Source: an uncultured Opitutia bacterium (GTDB lineage Bacteria > Verrucomicrobiota > Verrucomicrobiia > Opitutales > Opitutaceae). Taken from it: a DNA stretch of 41,905 nt. Positions 1 to 8,452 of the stretch are shown here, piece by piece. The notes beneath the pieces are model-generated. The model worked only from the letters and a program-made list of their open reading frames with translations, made no database searches and was not told the DNA's origin. Each line of letters begins with the position of its first letter. Within the stretch, counting starts at the first letter, position 1. The stretch lies in NCBI GenBank assembly GCA_903881475.1, contig CAIRTK010000014.1, positions 1 through 41,905 of the forward strand, given 5' to 3'. The position numbers and the translations under genes were made by a program.

Positions 1-99
1 GAAATATACAACCGCGACTGGCGCCTCGAAAAGCTCCGCTACAGGAGCCCGCTCGAAGCCCGCCGCGACCACCAGAAATCTACCCTCTTAGCCGCCTGA
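1..99 (+). CDS. IS3-family transposase (OrfB-like), C-terminal end only
   Basis: The first 32 codons are open in frame 1 and end at TGA 97-99. The residues include YNRDWRLEKLRYRSPLEAR, which resembles the extreme C-terminus of IS3-type DDE integrases (pattern YN..R....L.Y.SP.E.R). Only this tail is visible, so the catalytic DDE residues, the frameshift site and intactness cannot be judged. It lies tail-to-tail with ubiE on the opposite strand. The family call is moderately supported because the fragment is short. Confidence 0.55.
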   Translation, partial: EIYNRDWRLEKLRYRSPLEARRDHQKSTLLAA

Positions 100-124
100 T
101 TAACCTTTGTCTTGTGTCCAGACA
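1..124 (+). mobile_element. Right end of a probable IS3-family insertion sequence
   Basis: The window opens inside a transposase reading frame that stops at 97-99. About 25 bp further on, the sequence around 111-124 reads as a possible right terminal inverted repeat; its reverse complement begins TGTCTGGACAC, and IS3 ends usually start with TG. The left end lies outside the window, so neither the inverted repeat nor a target duplication can be confirmed. The boundary at 124 is therefore a guess. Confidence 0.4.
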
Positions 125-149
125 ACCGGTGCCGACACACCGGACAGTC

Positions 150-851
150 CTAACGCACGGCCTCGTGCAGGGCGACAGTGCCGAACGTCAGGCTGGTGGC
201 GCTCACTTCGGAGAACCCGGCGGCGGTGATTTCCGCGGCGAGTGCCGCCCGGTCCGGGAATTGCTCGATGGTCTCGTTGAGATAGACGTAGGCGGCGTAA
301 TCGCCGGTGACGGCACCCGCGATGCGCGGCAGGATTTTTCTCAGGTAGAAAAAATAGAGCGGGCGTATCCAGGCCTGCGGCTGGGAAAACTCCAGGACAA
401 ACATCCGTCCGCCGGGACGTAGCACGCGGCGCATCTCGGTGAGCGAGCGATGCCGGTCGGCCATGTTGCGCAGGCCGAAGGAAATCGTCACCGCGTCGAA
501 ACTGGCATCAGGCAGCGGCAGGGCGAGGCCATCGCCCTGCCGGAAGGAGAGGCTGGCCTGGCGGTCGGCCGGCAGGGCGGCTTTCTTCAAATCCGCCTGG
601 TCCAGCATCGGCTGGCAGAAATCCATGCCGACAATGGTGGTTCCGGCTGGCAGGCCACGGCTTAGGGTGAAGGCGACATCACCGCTGCCGGTGGCGAGAT
701 CCAGCACATCCTGCGGCGCGTGCCGCCCGACGGTTTTGAGCAAGCGTCGCCGCCAGCCGATGTCCAAGCCCCCGCTGAGCAGGTGGTTGGCCAGGTCGTA
801 GCGACCCGCGATACGGGCAAACATGGAGTTAACGGCAGCGGGATCGGGCAT
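150..851 (-). CDS. ubiE: Demethylmenaquinone / 2-polyprenyl-benzoquinol C-methyltransferase
   Basis: This 233-residue protein is a class I SAM-dependent methyltransferase of the UbiE/MenG family. It performs the C-methylation that converts demethylmenaquinone to menaquinone, or the equivalent ubiquinone step. The N-terminus has the family pattern VNSMFARIAGRYDLANHLLS. The SAM-binding motif VLDLATGSGDV lies near residues 49-59, and ISFGLRN and LRPGGRMFVLEFS follow in the order usual for the family. The length is typical. The gene is transcribed away from the HU-like gene, and the two share the 120-bp gap at 852-971. Menaquinone is the more likely product in a Verrucomicrobia-like host, but the enzyme family does not distinguish the quinones. 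Confidence 0.93.
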   Translation of the reverse strand: MPDPAAVNSMFARIAGRYDLANHLLSGGLDIGWRRRLLKTVGRHAPQDVLDLATGSGDVAFTLSRGLPAGTTIVGMDFCQPMLDQADLKKAALPADRQASLSFRQGDGLALPLPDASFDAVTISFGLRNMADRHRSLTEMRRVLRPGGRMFVLEFSQPQAWIRPLYFFYLRKILPRIAGAVTGDYAAYVYLNETIEQFPDRAALAAEITAAGFSEVSATSLTFGTVALHEAVR

Positions 852-971
852 GAAAAAGGGCGGTTGGCGGAGAGATTAATAAACCACGCCATAGTAGTTG
901 ACGCAATTCAACATCTGGGAATAGTTTAGGCCGGTCTGGAAGAGGCTTTTACGAAACAAAGGAAAAATCTC

Positions 972-1292
972 ATGTCCACTAATCTTACCAAACGAGAGAT
1001 CGTTCTCGAAATCTACAAAAAGACCAGTTTCCCCCAGAAACAGGTTGTGGAAACGGTCCAACTCACGCTCGACATCATTCAGAAGGCACTGGCAGACGGG
1101 CGCAATGTGGAGCTTCGCAACTTCGGCGTGCTGGAAGTGCAAGTGCGGAAGGCCCGCATTGGCCGCAATCCCAACAAGCCCGAGGCGGAGGTTGTCATCC
1201 CGCAGCGCGCCGTCGTTAAGTTCAAGTCCGGCAAGATCCTCAAGCAGCAGCTCAAGAAGCTGGATCTGGCCAAGTTGCAGGCGGGACTCTGA
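972..1292 (+). CDS. HU/IHF-family DNA-binding protein
   Basis: This 106-residue basic protein has the HU/IHF fold: helices around LTKREIVLEIYKKT, the core motif RNFGVLEV, and the arm with the intercalating-proline signature GRNPNKPEAE followed by AVVKFKSGK. It should bind and bend DNA as a nucleoid protein. It is about 15 residues longer than E. coli HU because of a lysine- and leucine-rich C-terminal tail. A plausible Shine-Dalgarno (AAAGGA, about 958-963) sits about 8 nt before the ATG. The gene appears monocistronic, ending at a strong hairpin terminator. Sequence alone does not settle HU versus IHF, so no gene symbol is given. Confidence 0.92.
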   Translation: MSTNLTKREIVLEIYKKTSFPQKQVVETVQLTLDIIQKALADGRNVELRNFGVLEVQVRKARIGRNPNKPEAEVVIPQRAVVKFKSGKILKQQLKKLDLAKLQAGL

Positions 1293-1319
1293 AACGGTTC
1301 CACTGGGTTGGTTTTTGCG

Positions 1320-1348
1320 GGCCGGGCCGATGCCCGGCCTTTTTATTT
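1320..1348 (+). terminator. Rho-independent terminator after the HU-like gene
   Basis: An 8-bp GC-only stem (GGCCGGGC / GCCCGGCC, 1320-1327 and 1332-1339) closes a CGAT tetraloop and is followed by a T-rich tract at 1340-1348. It starts 27 bp after the HU-like stop codon. It is the clearest intrinsic terminator in the window. Confidence 0.88.
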
Positions 1349-1400
1349 CGCCGAAAAATAGCATCGCGCTGCCTCCCGGCGTTTGGCCATTTTCGCCCGA

Positions 1401-2714
1401 ATGGCGACGTTCCAGTCACTTCCCGGTTTCCGCGAGTTTTATCCCGACGACCTCTCCCGCCGGAAGCACATCTTCGACCTTTGGCGGCGCACGGCGCACG
1501 CCTTCGGCTTTGCGGAATACGACGCCCCGGTCCTGGAGCCGCTGGAACTCTACAAGGCCAAGTCGGGCGACGAAATCGAGGCGCAGCTCTTCAGCTTCAC
1601 CGACAAGGGGGGGCGCGAAGTGGCGTTGCGCCCGGAAATGACCCCGACCGTCTGCCGGCTGGTGGGCGCCAGGGCCAGTGCGCTCAAGCGCCCGATCAAG
1701 TGGTTCAGCATTGCGGAATTCTACCGCTACGAGCGGATGCAGAAAGGCCGCGGCCGCTGCTTCTTCCAGTTCAACGCCGACATCTTCGGCGAGCCCGGCC
1801 CCGAGGCGGAGATCGAGCTGATCGCGCTCCTGACGCAGTGTCTGGCCGCGTTCGGGCTCACCGAGCAGGATTTCCATGTGCGGCTCAGCGACCGGAACCT
1901 GTGGTTTTACTACCTTGAGGCGCTGGGGCTCGACGAGCCGCGGATCCGCGCGGTGCTGGGGGCCGTGGACCGGTTCGAGAAATACGGCGACGACGCCTTC
2001 AAGGGCTACACCGAACAGTTTGGCGAGCTGGAGGCCGGAGTGAAGGCGAAGGTGCTGGCCTTCCTGCAGATCAAGACCCTCGCGGCGCTGGAGGCGACCT
2101 TGGCAACGCTGGGCAGCGAAAAACTCGTGGCCCGCCTGGCCGACTGGCGGAAGCTGCTGGCGGGGCTGGAGGCCATGGGCCTCGCGCGCTTCATTGCCGT
2201 CGATCTGGGGGTGGTGCGCGGGCTGGCTTACTATACCGGCTTTGTGTTCGAGGCGTTTGACCGCAAGGGGGAGCTCCGCGCGCTGGCCGGCGGCGGCCGC
2301 TACGACGACCTGGTGGAGAAACTGGGCGGTCCGGCGCTGCCGGCCGTGGGTTTTGCGATCGGCGACATGACGTTTGCCCTGCTGCTTGAGCAGCGCGGGC
2401 TGATGCCGGCTTTTGTGCAGGCGCCGGATGTCTACTGTGTGATCGGCGGCGAGGCCGGCCGGCGCGCGGCCTTTGCGGACATCCACGCGCTCCGTGCCGC
2501 CGGCCACCGGGTGGATTATCCCATGAAGGAAGTCGCGTTTGGCAAGCAGTTCAAGGCGGCGGCCGACTCGGGAGCGAAGCTTGCGCTGATCTACGGCGAT
2601 GATGAGCTGGCGAAAGGAGTCGTGAAAATCCGCGACCTGACCGACCGCACGGAGCACGAGGTGCCGCGCGACCAGGCCGTGGCCGCGGTCCGGGACTTTT
2701 TCAGCGCGGGGTAA
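1401..2714 (+). CDS. hisS: Histidine--tRNA ligase
   Basis: The enzyme charges tRNA-His. The 437-residue reading has class II synthetase features: ALRPEMTPTV, motif 2 as FYRYERMQKGRGR, the HisRS signature as VRGLAYYTGFVFEA, and motif 3 as AGGGRYDDL with AVGFAIGDM. A C-terminal anticodon-binding domain follows (from about PDVYCVIGG to the end), which argues against the HisZ regulatory paralogue that lacks it. The usual Asp in RGLDYY is Ala here. The frame is open to a TTG at 1383, but the ATG at 1401 begins the conserved MATFQSLPGF segment and is preferred; no clear Shine-Dalgarno is seen. The gene converges on cdd. Confidence 0.92.
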   Translation: MATFQSLPGFREFYPDDLSRRKHIFDLWRRTAHAFGFAEYDAPVLEPLELYKAKSGDEIEAQLFSFTDKGGREVALRPEMTPTVCRLVGARASALKRPIKWFSIAEFYRYERMQKGRGRCFFQFNADIFGEPGPEAEIELIALLTQCLAAFGLTEQDFHVRLSDRNLWFYYLEALGLDEPRIRAVLGAVDRFEKYGDDAFKGYTEQFGELEAGVKAKVLAFLQIKTLAALEATLATLGSEKLVARLADWRKLLAGLEAMGLARFIAVDLGVVRGLAYYTGFVFEAFDRKGELRALAGGGRYDDLVEKLGGPALPAVGFAIGDMTFALLLEQRGLMPAFVQAPDVYCVIGGEAGRRAAFADIHALRAAGHRVDYPMKEVAFGKQFKAAADSGAKLALIYGDDELAKGVVKIRDLTDRTEHEVPRDQAVAAVRDFFSAG

Positions 2715-2720
2715 ATTCTT

Positions 2721-2773
2721 GGCCTGAGCGGAGCCGGTTTCATGAAATGCCCTAGGCCGTCTCCGCTCAGGCC
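2721..2773. terminator. Perfect 13-bp inverted repeat between convergent hisS and cdd
   Basis: GGCCTGAGCGGAG (2721-2733) is repeated exactly in inverse orientation at 2761-2773, with a 27-nt loop. The right arm contains the cdd stop codon (2767-2769) and its last codons. The arrangement fits a bidirectional transcript end for the tail-to-tail genes, but there is no T-tract, so it may instead be an RNA-stabilising hairpin or a palindromic repeat. Confidence 0.6.
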
Positions 2774-3189
2774 TTCCGGCGGCGACGCAGGTTCTTGGGG
2801 CCGAACGCGGCGGGAAGCAGCCGGTCGAGCGTGGTCTCGATGCGGTCCGGCTGATCGCACACACAGAGGATCAGGGCGGTGGGGCCGAATTCATTGATCA
2901 CCTGCCGGCAGGCGCCGCAGGGGGTGGTGGCCGTCCGCGTGGGCGTATAGACGGCAACCGCCTTCACCGTTCGCTCACCAGCAGCGGCGGCGGTGAAGAT
3001 GGCCGTGCGTTCGGCGCAGTTGCAGAGGCCGTAGGAGGCGTTCTCGATGTTGGCACCGGTGTAGACCTTCCCCGAGCCGGTGAGGATGGCCGCGCCCACG
3101 CGAAACTTCGAATAGGGCGAGTAGGACGCCTTGGCCGCGGTGCGGGCTGCTTTCTCCAGTTTTCGACAGAGCGGGGCGGGGAGTTTCAT
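2767..3189 (-). CDS. cdd: Cytidine deaminase
   Basis: This 140-residue enzyme is of the homotetrameric cytidine deaminase type and deaminates (deoxy)cytidine to (deoxy)uridine in pyrimidine salvage. The zinc site is complete: Cys58-Ala-Glu60 within NCAERTAIF, then Pro90-Cys91-Gly-Ala-Cys94. The substrate-binding segments SPYSKFRVGAA and IENASYG are also present. The tail is basic (KNLRRRRKA), slightly longer than usual and encoded by the arm of a palindrome. The gene faces hisS at its 3' end and follows kbl on the same strand, separated by a palindromic repeat, so co-transcription with kbl is uncertain. Confidence 0.93.
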   Translation of the reverse strand: MKLPAPLCRKLEKAARTAAKASYSPYSKFRVGAAILTGSGKVYTGANIENASYGLCNCAERTAIFTAAAAGERTVKAVAVYTPTRTATTPCGACRQVINEFGPTALILCVCDQPDRIETTLDRLLPAAFGPKNLRRRRKA

Positions 3190-3209
3190 GGGGTTATCCT
3201 TGGCAGGTT

Positions 3210-3313
3210 GTCATTCTGAGCGCAGCGAAAAATCCAGACTTAGCCTAGCGACCGGGTCCAAGCGGATATCAAACCAGCCCCAAGCGGCTAGCCTTCGCTG
3301 CGCTCAGAATGAC
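3210..3313. repeat. Dispersed palindrome with perfect 20-bp arms (GTCATTCTGAG family)
   Basis: GTCATTCTGAGCGCAGCGAA at 3210-3229 recurs exactly inverted at 3294-3313, around a 64-nt interior. It fills most of the gap between kbl and cdd. A shorter degenerate relative lies at 6144-6170. Repeats beginning GTCATTCTGAG are, from memory, common between genes in several environmental phyla; no search was done. It could act as a transcript-end hairpin. Confidence 0.8.
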
Positions 3314-3321
3314 CAGAGGGG

Positions 3322-4512
3322 TCAGAGGCCGAGTTCTCCTTTAACCTCGGCGAACGCGTTGATGGCGAAGTCGAGGTCCTCGCGGCTGTGGGCGGCGCTC
3401 ACCTGGGTGCGGATGCGGGCGGCGCCCTGTGGCACCACGGGATAGAAAAAGCCGATGACATAGACGCCCTTCTCCAGCATCCGGGCGGCGAATTTCTGCG
3501 AGAGCGCGGCGTCGCCGAGCATCACAGGCACGATCGGGTGGGTGCCGGGTTTGAGGGTGAGTCCGGCTTTGGTTAGGCCTTCGCGGAAATACTTCGTGCT
3601 CGCCTCCAGCTTGTCGCGGAGTGCGGTCGAGCGGGTGATCAGGTCGAGCGTCGTGATCGACGCGGCGGCGATGACCGGCGCGAGGGTGTTGGAGAAAAGA
3701 TACGGCCGCGAACGCTGGCGGAGCAGGTCGATGACTTCCTTTTTTCCACTGATGTAGCCGCCGCTGGCGCCGCCCAGGGCTTTGCCGAGGGTGCCGGTGA
3801 TGACGTCGACGCGGCCCATCACGCCGCAGTGCTCGTGGGTGCCGCGGCCCGTCTTGCCCATGAAACCGACGGCGTGGCTGTCATCCATCATGACGAGCGC
3901 GCCATATTTGTCGGCGAGGTCACAGATGGCCTTCATGTTGGCGATGAAGCCATCCATCGAGAAAACACCGTCGGTCGCGATCAGCTTGAAGCGCGCCTTG
4001 GCGGCGTCGGCCTCCTTCAGCTTCGCTTCGAGGTCGGCCATGTCATTGTTCTTGTAACGATAGCGCTGGGCCTTGCAGAGGCGGATGCCGTCGATGATCG
4101 ACGCGTGATTCAGCTCGTCGCTGATGACGGCATCCTCGGCGGCGAGCAGCGTCTCGAAGACTCCGCCATTGGCGTCGAAGCAGGAGCCGTAAAGGATGGT
4201 GTCGTCGGTGCCGAGGAACGCGCTGAGTTTTGCTTCCAAGTCCTTGTGAATCTGCTGGGTGCCGCAGATGAAGCGCACCGAGGCGAGGCCGTAGCCCCAG
4301 CGGTCGAGGGTTGCGCGGGCGGACTGGATGATCTCGGGGTTGTCCGCGAGCCCGAGGTAGTTGTTGGCGCAGAAGTTGAGCACCTGCCGGCCGCCGGCCA
4401 CGGTGATGTGCGAGTTCTGCGGCGTGGTGATCACGCGCTCGCGCTTGAAGAGGCCGGCGGCCTCGATGTCCGCGAGGGTCTTCTGCAGGTGGGCGAGGTA
4501 GGCGGGCGTCAT
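3322..4512 (-). CDS. kbl: Glycine C-acetyltransferase (2-amino-3-ketobutyrate CoA ligase)
   Basis: This 396-residue PLP enzyme of the alpha-oxoamine synthase family cleaves 2-amino-3-oxobutyrate with CoA to glycine and acetyl-CoA, the second step of threonine degradation. Visible motifs are [11 protein letters not shown] near 46-56, [10 protein letters not shown] (His213 stacking region) and the Schiff-base lysine Lys244 in GTLGKALGG. Length and motif order are as expected for the family. The start ATG lies 3 bp after the tdh stop, so the two genes form an operon in the order tdh-kbl. Related synthases (BioF, HemA, Spt) share the fold, but the tdh linkage makes Kbl the best call. Confidence 0.95.
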   Translation of the reverse strand: MTPAYLAHLQKTLADIEAAGLFKRERVITTPQNSHITVAGGRQVLNFCANNYLGLADNPEIIQSARATLDRWGYGLASVRFICGTQQIHKDLEAKLSAFLGTDDTILYGSCFDANGGVFETLLAAEDAVISDELNHASIIDGIRLCKAQRYRYKNNDMADLEAKLKEADAAKARFKLIATDGVFSMDGFIANMKAICDLADKYGALVMMDDSHAVGFMGKTGRGTHEHCGVMGRVDVITGTLGKALGGASGGYISGKKEVIDLLRQRSRPYLFSNTLAPVIAAASITTLDLITRSTALRDKLEASTKYFREGLTKAGLTLKPGTHPIVPVMLGDAALSQKFAARMLEKGVYVIGFFYPVVPQGAARIRTQVSAAHSREDLDFAINAFAEVKGELGL

Positions 4513-4515
4513 GGC

Positions 4516-5556
4516 TCAGCTCCAGGTCAGCACGATCTTGCCGCTCTTGCCGGAGCGCATGAGGTCGAAGCCCTGCTGGAATTCGGTGAACGGGAAGCGG
4601 TGCGTGATGACCGGCGAGATATCGAGGCCGCTCTGGATCATCGCGGTCATCTTGTACCAGGTCTCGTACATTTCCCGGCCGTAGATGCCGCGGATCGTGA
4701 GCATGTTGAACACGACCTTGTTCCAGTCGACGGCGGCGGCGCCGGGCATGATGCCGAGGAGCGCGATGCGGCCGCCGTGCGCCATGTTGTCGATCATGTC
4801 GTTCAGCGCGCGGGGATTGCCGGACATCTCGAGGCCGATGTCGAAGCCCTCCTTCATGCCGATGTCCCGCTGGACATCGGGGAGCTTCTCCTTGGAGACG
4901 TCCACCGTCCGCGTGGCGCCCATCTTGGTCGCGAGGGCGAGACGGTCGGGATTCACGTCGGTGACGACGATCTTGCGCGCGCCGGCGTGCTTCGCGATGG
5001 CGACGGCCATGCAGCCGATCGGACCGGCGCCGGTGATCAGCACGTCCTCGCCGACCAGATCGTACTGCAGCGCGGTGTGCGTGGCGTTGCCGAGCGGATC
5101 GAAGCAGGAGAGCACGTCGAGCGAGATGGCCGGGTCGACATGGACGGCATTGCTGGCGGGAATGCAGAGGTATTCGGCGAAGGCGCCCTGGCGGTTCACA
5201 CCGACGCCCTGGGTGTCCTTGCAGAGGTGGCGGCGGCCGGCGAGGCAGTTGCGGCAGACGCCGCAGACGATGTGACCCTCGCCGTCGACCAAATCTCCGG
5301 GCTTGAAGCCGATCACATTGCTGCCGACCTCCTCGATCACGCCGACGAATTCATGTCCGACGACCATGGGAACGGGGATGGTTTTCTCGGCCCATGCATC
5401 CCAGTTATAGATATGAACGTCGGTGCCGCAGATCGAGGTCTTCTTGATCTTGATCAGGACATCGTTGATGCCGGGTTTTGGCACCGGGACCTCGGTGAGC
5501 TGGAGCCCGGGACCGGGCGTTAACTTGGCGATGGCGCGCATGGTGGGGGCAGGCAT
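4516..5556 (-). CDS. tdh: L-threonine 3-dehydrogenase
   Basis: This zinc-dependent medium-chain dehydrogenase oxidises L-threonine to 2-amino-3-ketobutyrate with NAD+, feeding Kbl. In the 346-residue protein the catalytic zinc ligands are Cys43 (ICGTD) and His68-Glu69 (GHEF). The structural zinc is held by Cys98, Cys101, Cys104 and Cys112. The Rossmann motif GAGPIG is at 176-181. An alternative start at Met6 ([12 protein letters not shown]) fits the usual N-terminus equally well; no strong Shine-Dalgarno separates the two. The gene is the first of the tdh-kbl pair, 36 bp downstream of ogt on the same strand. Confidence 0.95.
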   Translation of the reverse strand: MPAPTMRAIAKLTPGPGLQLTEVPVPKPGINDVLIKIKKTSICGTDVHIYNWDAWAEKTIPVPMVVGHEFVGVIEEVGSNVIGFKPGDLVDGEGHIVCGVCRNCLAGRRHLCKDTQGVGVNRQGAFAEYLCIPASNAVHVDPAISLDVLSCFDPLGNATHTALQYDLVGEDVLITGAGPIGCMAVAIAKHAGARKIVVTDVNPDRLALATKMGATRTVDVSKEKLPDVQRDIGMKEGFDIGLEMSGNPRALNDMIDNMAHGGRIALLGIMPGAAAVDWNKVVFNMLTIRGIYGREMYETWYKMTAMIQSGLDISPVITHRFPFTEFQQGFDLMRSGKSGKIVLTWS

Positions 5557-5592
5557 GTCAGAATGGATGAAATATAATGTGCGGACGTCGGC

Positions 5593-6081
5593 TCACTCCG
5601 CAAACAGTTCCGCGCCTTCCAGTGCCAGCAGCCGCAGCTTGGTCTTGATGCCGCCGGGGCCGGAAAAACCGGTCATCCGGCCGTCCGCGGCGACAATGCG
5701 GTGACAGGGCACCAGCAGCGGCCAGGGATTGGCCCCGAGCGCGGAGCCGACGGCCCGGCTTGCGGCGGGGGGATGGCCGAGGACGGAGGAAAGGGTGCCA
5801 TAACTCGCCGTGCGCCCGGCTTTGACGGCGAGGGCGGCGCGGTAAACCTCCCGGGCGAACTCCGGTACGCGGCCGAAGTCGTAAGGAAGGTCGGAAAAAT
5901 CCTGCAGGTTTCCGCTGAGATGCTCCTGCACGCGGGCAATCAGGCGGGCGATTTCCGGCGGCGGTTGGGTCTGGTCGCCGTCGCGCACCGGCGCCACGGG
6001 CAGCTCAAACCCGGTCAGACCCGCATCACCCCACGACAAGGCGCAGGCGCCCAGTGCGGTGGGGAAGGTGAGGCGGGGCAT
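5593..6081 (-). CDS. ogt: Methylated-DNA--protein-cysteine S-methyltransferase
   Basis: This 162-residue suicide repair protein transfers alkyl groups from O6-alkylguanine to its own cysteine. The active site PCHRIV carries Cys126, preceded by the DNA-recognition segment SRAVGSALGANPWPLLV; YGTLSSVLGHP (94-104) belongs to the winged helix-turn-helix. The length matches Ogt rather than Ada, since no N-terminal zinc methyl-sensor domain is present. It lies between the S9 peptidase gene and tdh on the same strand, with a palindromic repeat upstream. No functional link to its neighbours is apparent. Confidence 0.94.
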   Translation of the reverse strand: MPRLTFPTALGACALSWGDAGLTGFELPVAPVRDGDQTQPPPEIARLIARVQEHLSGNLQDFSDLPYDFGRVPEFAREVYRAALAVKAGRTASYGTLSSVLGHPPAASRAVGSALGANPWPLLVPCHRIVAADGRMTGFSGPGGIKTKLRLLALEGAELFAE

Positions 6082-6143
6082 GGTTAATGGCAGCAGTGAA
6101 GATGAAAGGGACCGAGTCAGATCATGGCGATCGATCCGCTTTT

Positions 6144-6170
6144 GTCATTCTTCACTGCACTCAGAATGAC
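6144..6170. repeat. Short degenerate copy of the GTCATTCTGAG palindrome
   Basis: GTCATTCT (6144-6151) and AGAATGAC (6163-6170) are inverted repeats around an 11-nt centre, and TCAGAATGAC matches the right arm of the element at 3294-3313. It begins 8 bp past the end of the S9 peptidase gene, between it and ogt, and could serve as a 3'-end hairpin. Confidence 0.6.
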
Positions 6171-6178
6171 AATCTCCC

Positions 6179-8404
6179 TCAGTTCTCGCCGATGTAACGC
6201 CGGAAGAACTCGTCGAAGCGCACGATCCGGTCGAGGCGCTGGCGGGGATCGCCGCTGCGACTGAGTTCGTGCGTGGCGTGCGGGTAGCGCGCGTACTCGA
6301 CAGGCTGCCCGAGGACCTTCAGGGACTTGTACAGCATCTCGCTCTGGACGAAACCGGTGCGGAGATCGGTGTCGCCGTGCTTGATGAGCAACGGGGTCGT
6401 GATCCGGTCGACGAAGGTCATCGGCGAATTCGCCTCGAGGATGGGCCGGATGTCCTTCTGCCACGGGTAGCCGCCGAAATCGTACGGGACCAGCCGCCAT
6501 GCATTGCCCTCGCCGAAGAAGGTCGCGAGGTCGTAAACCCCGCGCACGGCGACGGCGGCCTTGAAGCGGTGGTCCTGCGTGATGAGCCAGGCCGTCATAT
6601 AACCGCCGTAGCTGCCGCCTGTGACGACCTCGCGGCTGGCATCCACCCACGGCTCCTTGGCGGCGAGATCAACCGCGGCGAGAATATCGGCGCCCGGACC
6701 AGGGCCCCAGTTCTGGTAATTGGCGTGCTGAAAAGCGTAGCCGTAACCGCCCGAGCCGCGGGGGTTGCAGTAGACGATCCCGTAGCCGCGTGCGGCGAAG
6801 AATTGGAACTCATGCCACATGGAGGCCTCACCGGGACCCCACATCGCCTGCGGGCCGCCGTGGATCTCGAGCAGCAGGGGATATTTTTTGGCCGCGTCAA
6901 CCCTGGCCGGCTTGATGATCCAGACATCGACCACGGTCCCATCGGGACGCGTGATCGTGCGATGATCGGGCAGGCTGACCTGCCTGTCGCGCAGCCACTC
7001 GCTGTTGTGGGTGGTCAGGGGGCGCGGCCCCTTCGCGTCCGGGTCTGCGGTGTAAAGCTCGTAGGGATCGGCCGGATTGGTCAGCACATAGGCGAGGCGA
7101 TCGCGGCCGAGATCGTAGGCATCGACGCCGGTCTCGACGGCCGTGAGACGCTCCGGCGTGGCCTGGGGCTGGGCGGCGACGCGATAAAGCGGAAAGCCGC
7201 CGTTGCTGGCGGCGAGGAAGTAAACGTGGCTGGAATCGGCGGACCACTGGAGGTTGCCCGCATTCCGGTCGAACGAATCGGCGTACCAGGGGGCGGACGC
7301 ATCGCCCAGGCGCTTGAAGCCGACGCGCACGGGCGCATAGACGGGGTTCGTGGCGACGTTCTGGGCGAGAAAGGTGACGAGTTTTCCATCCGGTGAGATC
7401 CGCGGTTCGCCAAAGTTCTCGGCCTCGTCGGCGAGCAGGGTGGTACGCCCGGTGCCGTCGGCATGGATCAGCTCGAGGCTGTTCGCTAATTCGCGGTCGG
7501 GATGACGGGTGGTGGGGAACTCGGTGGAGAAGACCAGCTGCCGGCCGTCGGGCGACCACTCCGCGCCCCGGATGCTGCGGTAACCGGGGGTGAGGGCGAG
7601 GGGAATGGCGCCCTCGCGGATCTCGATGACGAAGAGGTTGGTGAATTTAAGCTGCGGCTCGAGGTCGGCTTCGCCGAGGAAGTTCAACCGGTCGATGACG
7701 CGCGGGTTGCCGTCGGCCTCGTTCTCCGCGAGCCACTCGCGCTGCTCCTGGCGGGTGCCGTCGGGCGAGGCCGCGGGGCGCTTGACGTCCTTGGCCTTGT
7801 CGAACCAGTCGGCGGTGTCGCCGGGCGTGCGCTTCGGGCGCTCGGCATCCCAGCCGGGTTGCGGCGGGGCCTTGAGTCGGAGGAGTTCCTTCCGGACCTC
7901 CGTTGCGTCAAGGGTGGAGGTGAAGGCGATGAACCGGCCGTCGGGCGACCACCGCGGGTTGGCCGCCCCGGTGGCGAGTTTCGTGAGGGCCACGGCCTCG
8001 CCGCCATCGGCCAACGGCAGGATCCAGATCTGGGGCTTGTCATTTTCCGTGCGGACAAAGGCGACGCGCCGGCCGTCGGGGCTCCATTGCGGCGAACTGG
8101 CGCCGGCCTCGCCGTGGGTCAGCTCGCGCGGCGGCGTGCGGCCATCGGTGGCGGCGAGCCAGAGATGGGTGTGATAGCTGTATTCCCCCTTTTTATCGGG
8201 CTTCTCGACGATGGTTTTAACGGTGTACAGGATGCTCCGGCCGTCGGGCGAGAGGACGGGCGCATCGAGCTGCCGGATCTTCAGGAGGTCGGTGGCACCG
8301 ATGAGCGAGTCGCCGGGGGCGGATGCGGGACTGGCCAGCAGTGAAGGACGGGCCAGGCCGGCGGCCAGCGTGATAACCAGGATCAGGCGAGGCAGGGTAC
8401 GCAT
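6179..8404 (-). CDS. Secreted S9-family peptidase (acylaminoacyl/dipeptidyl peptidase type)
   Basis: This 741-residue serine peptidase begins with a hydrophobic export signal (about residues 5-25, ending near ASPASA). A beta-propeller region follows, built of TolB/PD40-like blades with repeated SPDGR, WSPDGR and ISPDGK motifs, and then an alpha/beta-hydrolase domain. The catalytic triad can be read as Ser598 (GGSYGGYM), Asp680 (HGDTDLRTG) and His712 (YPHATHEL). It probably degrades oligopeptides in the periplasm or outside the cell. The frame stays open another 482 codons upstream, but that part is antisense to dgt. ATG 8404 sits directly before the signal peptide; 8416 is an alternative start. 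Subfamily and specificity are not resolved. Confidence 0.9.
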   Translation of the reverse strand: MRTLPRLILVITLAAGLARPSLLASPASAPGDSLIGATDLLKIRQLDAPVLSPDGRSILYTVKTIVEKPDKKGEYSYHTHLWLAATDGRTPPRELTHGEAGASSPQWSPDGRRVAFVRTENDKPQIWILPLADGGEAVALTKLATGAANPRWSPDGRFIAFTSTLDATEVRKELLRLKAPPQPGWDAERPKRTPGDTADWFDKAKDVKRPAASPDGTRQEQREWLAENEADGNPRVIDRLNFLGEADLEPQLKFTNLFVIEIREGAIPLALTPGYRSIRGAEWSPDGRQLVFSTEFPTTRHPDRELANSLELIHADGTGRTTLLADEAENFGEPRISPDGKLVTFLAQNVATNPVYAPVRVGFKRLGDASAPWYADSFDRNAGNLQWSADSSHVYFLAASNGGFPLYRVAAQPQATPERLTAVETGVDAYDLGRDRLAYVLTNPADPYELYTADPDAKGPRPLTTHNSEWLRDRQVSLPDHRTITRPDGTVVDVWIIKPARVDAAKKYPLLLEIHGGPQAMWGPGEASMWHEFQFFAARGYGIVYCNPRGSGGYGYAFQHANYQNWGPGPGADILAAVDLAAKEPWVDASREVVTGGSYGGYMTAWLITQDHRFKAAVAVRGVYDLATFFGEGNAWRLVPYDFGGYPWQKDIRPILEANSPMTFVDRITTPLLIKHGDTDLRTGFVQSEMLYKSLKVLGQPVEYARYPHATHELSRSGDPRQRLDRIVRFDEFFRRYIGEN

Positions 8405-8452
8405 ATGGGTTTGCATCGTGTGCGGGATGGCTTTCGTGTCGAAGCGATTCCC

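Noticed and set aside
126-143. Hairpin CCGGTG-N6-CACCGG as the ubiE terminator
   Set aside because: Only a 6-bp stem, with no T-tract in the ubiE direction; it may be part of the IS end or chance.
1401-2714. HisZ (ATP phosphoribosyltransferase regulatory subunit) instead of HisS
   Set aside because: A C-terminal anticodon-binding domain and full motif 2 are present, which HisZ lacks.
3829-5523. 564-codon plus-strand frame over kbl and tdh
   Set aside because: Antisense to two well-supported enzymes; low-complexity composition typical of a shadow frame.
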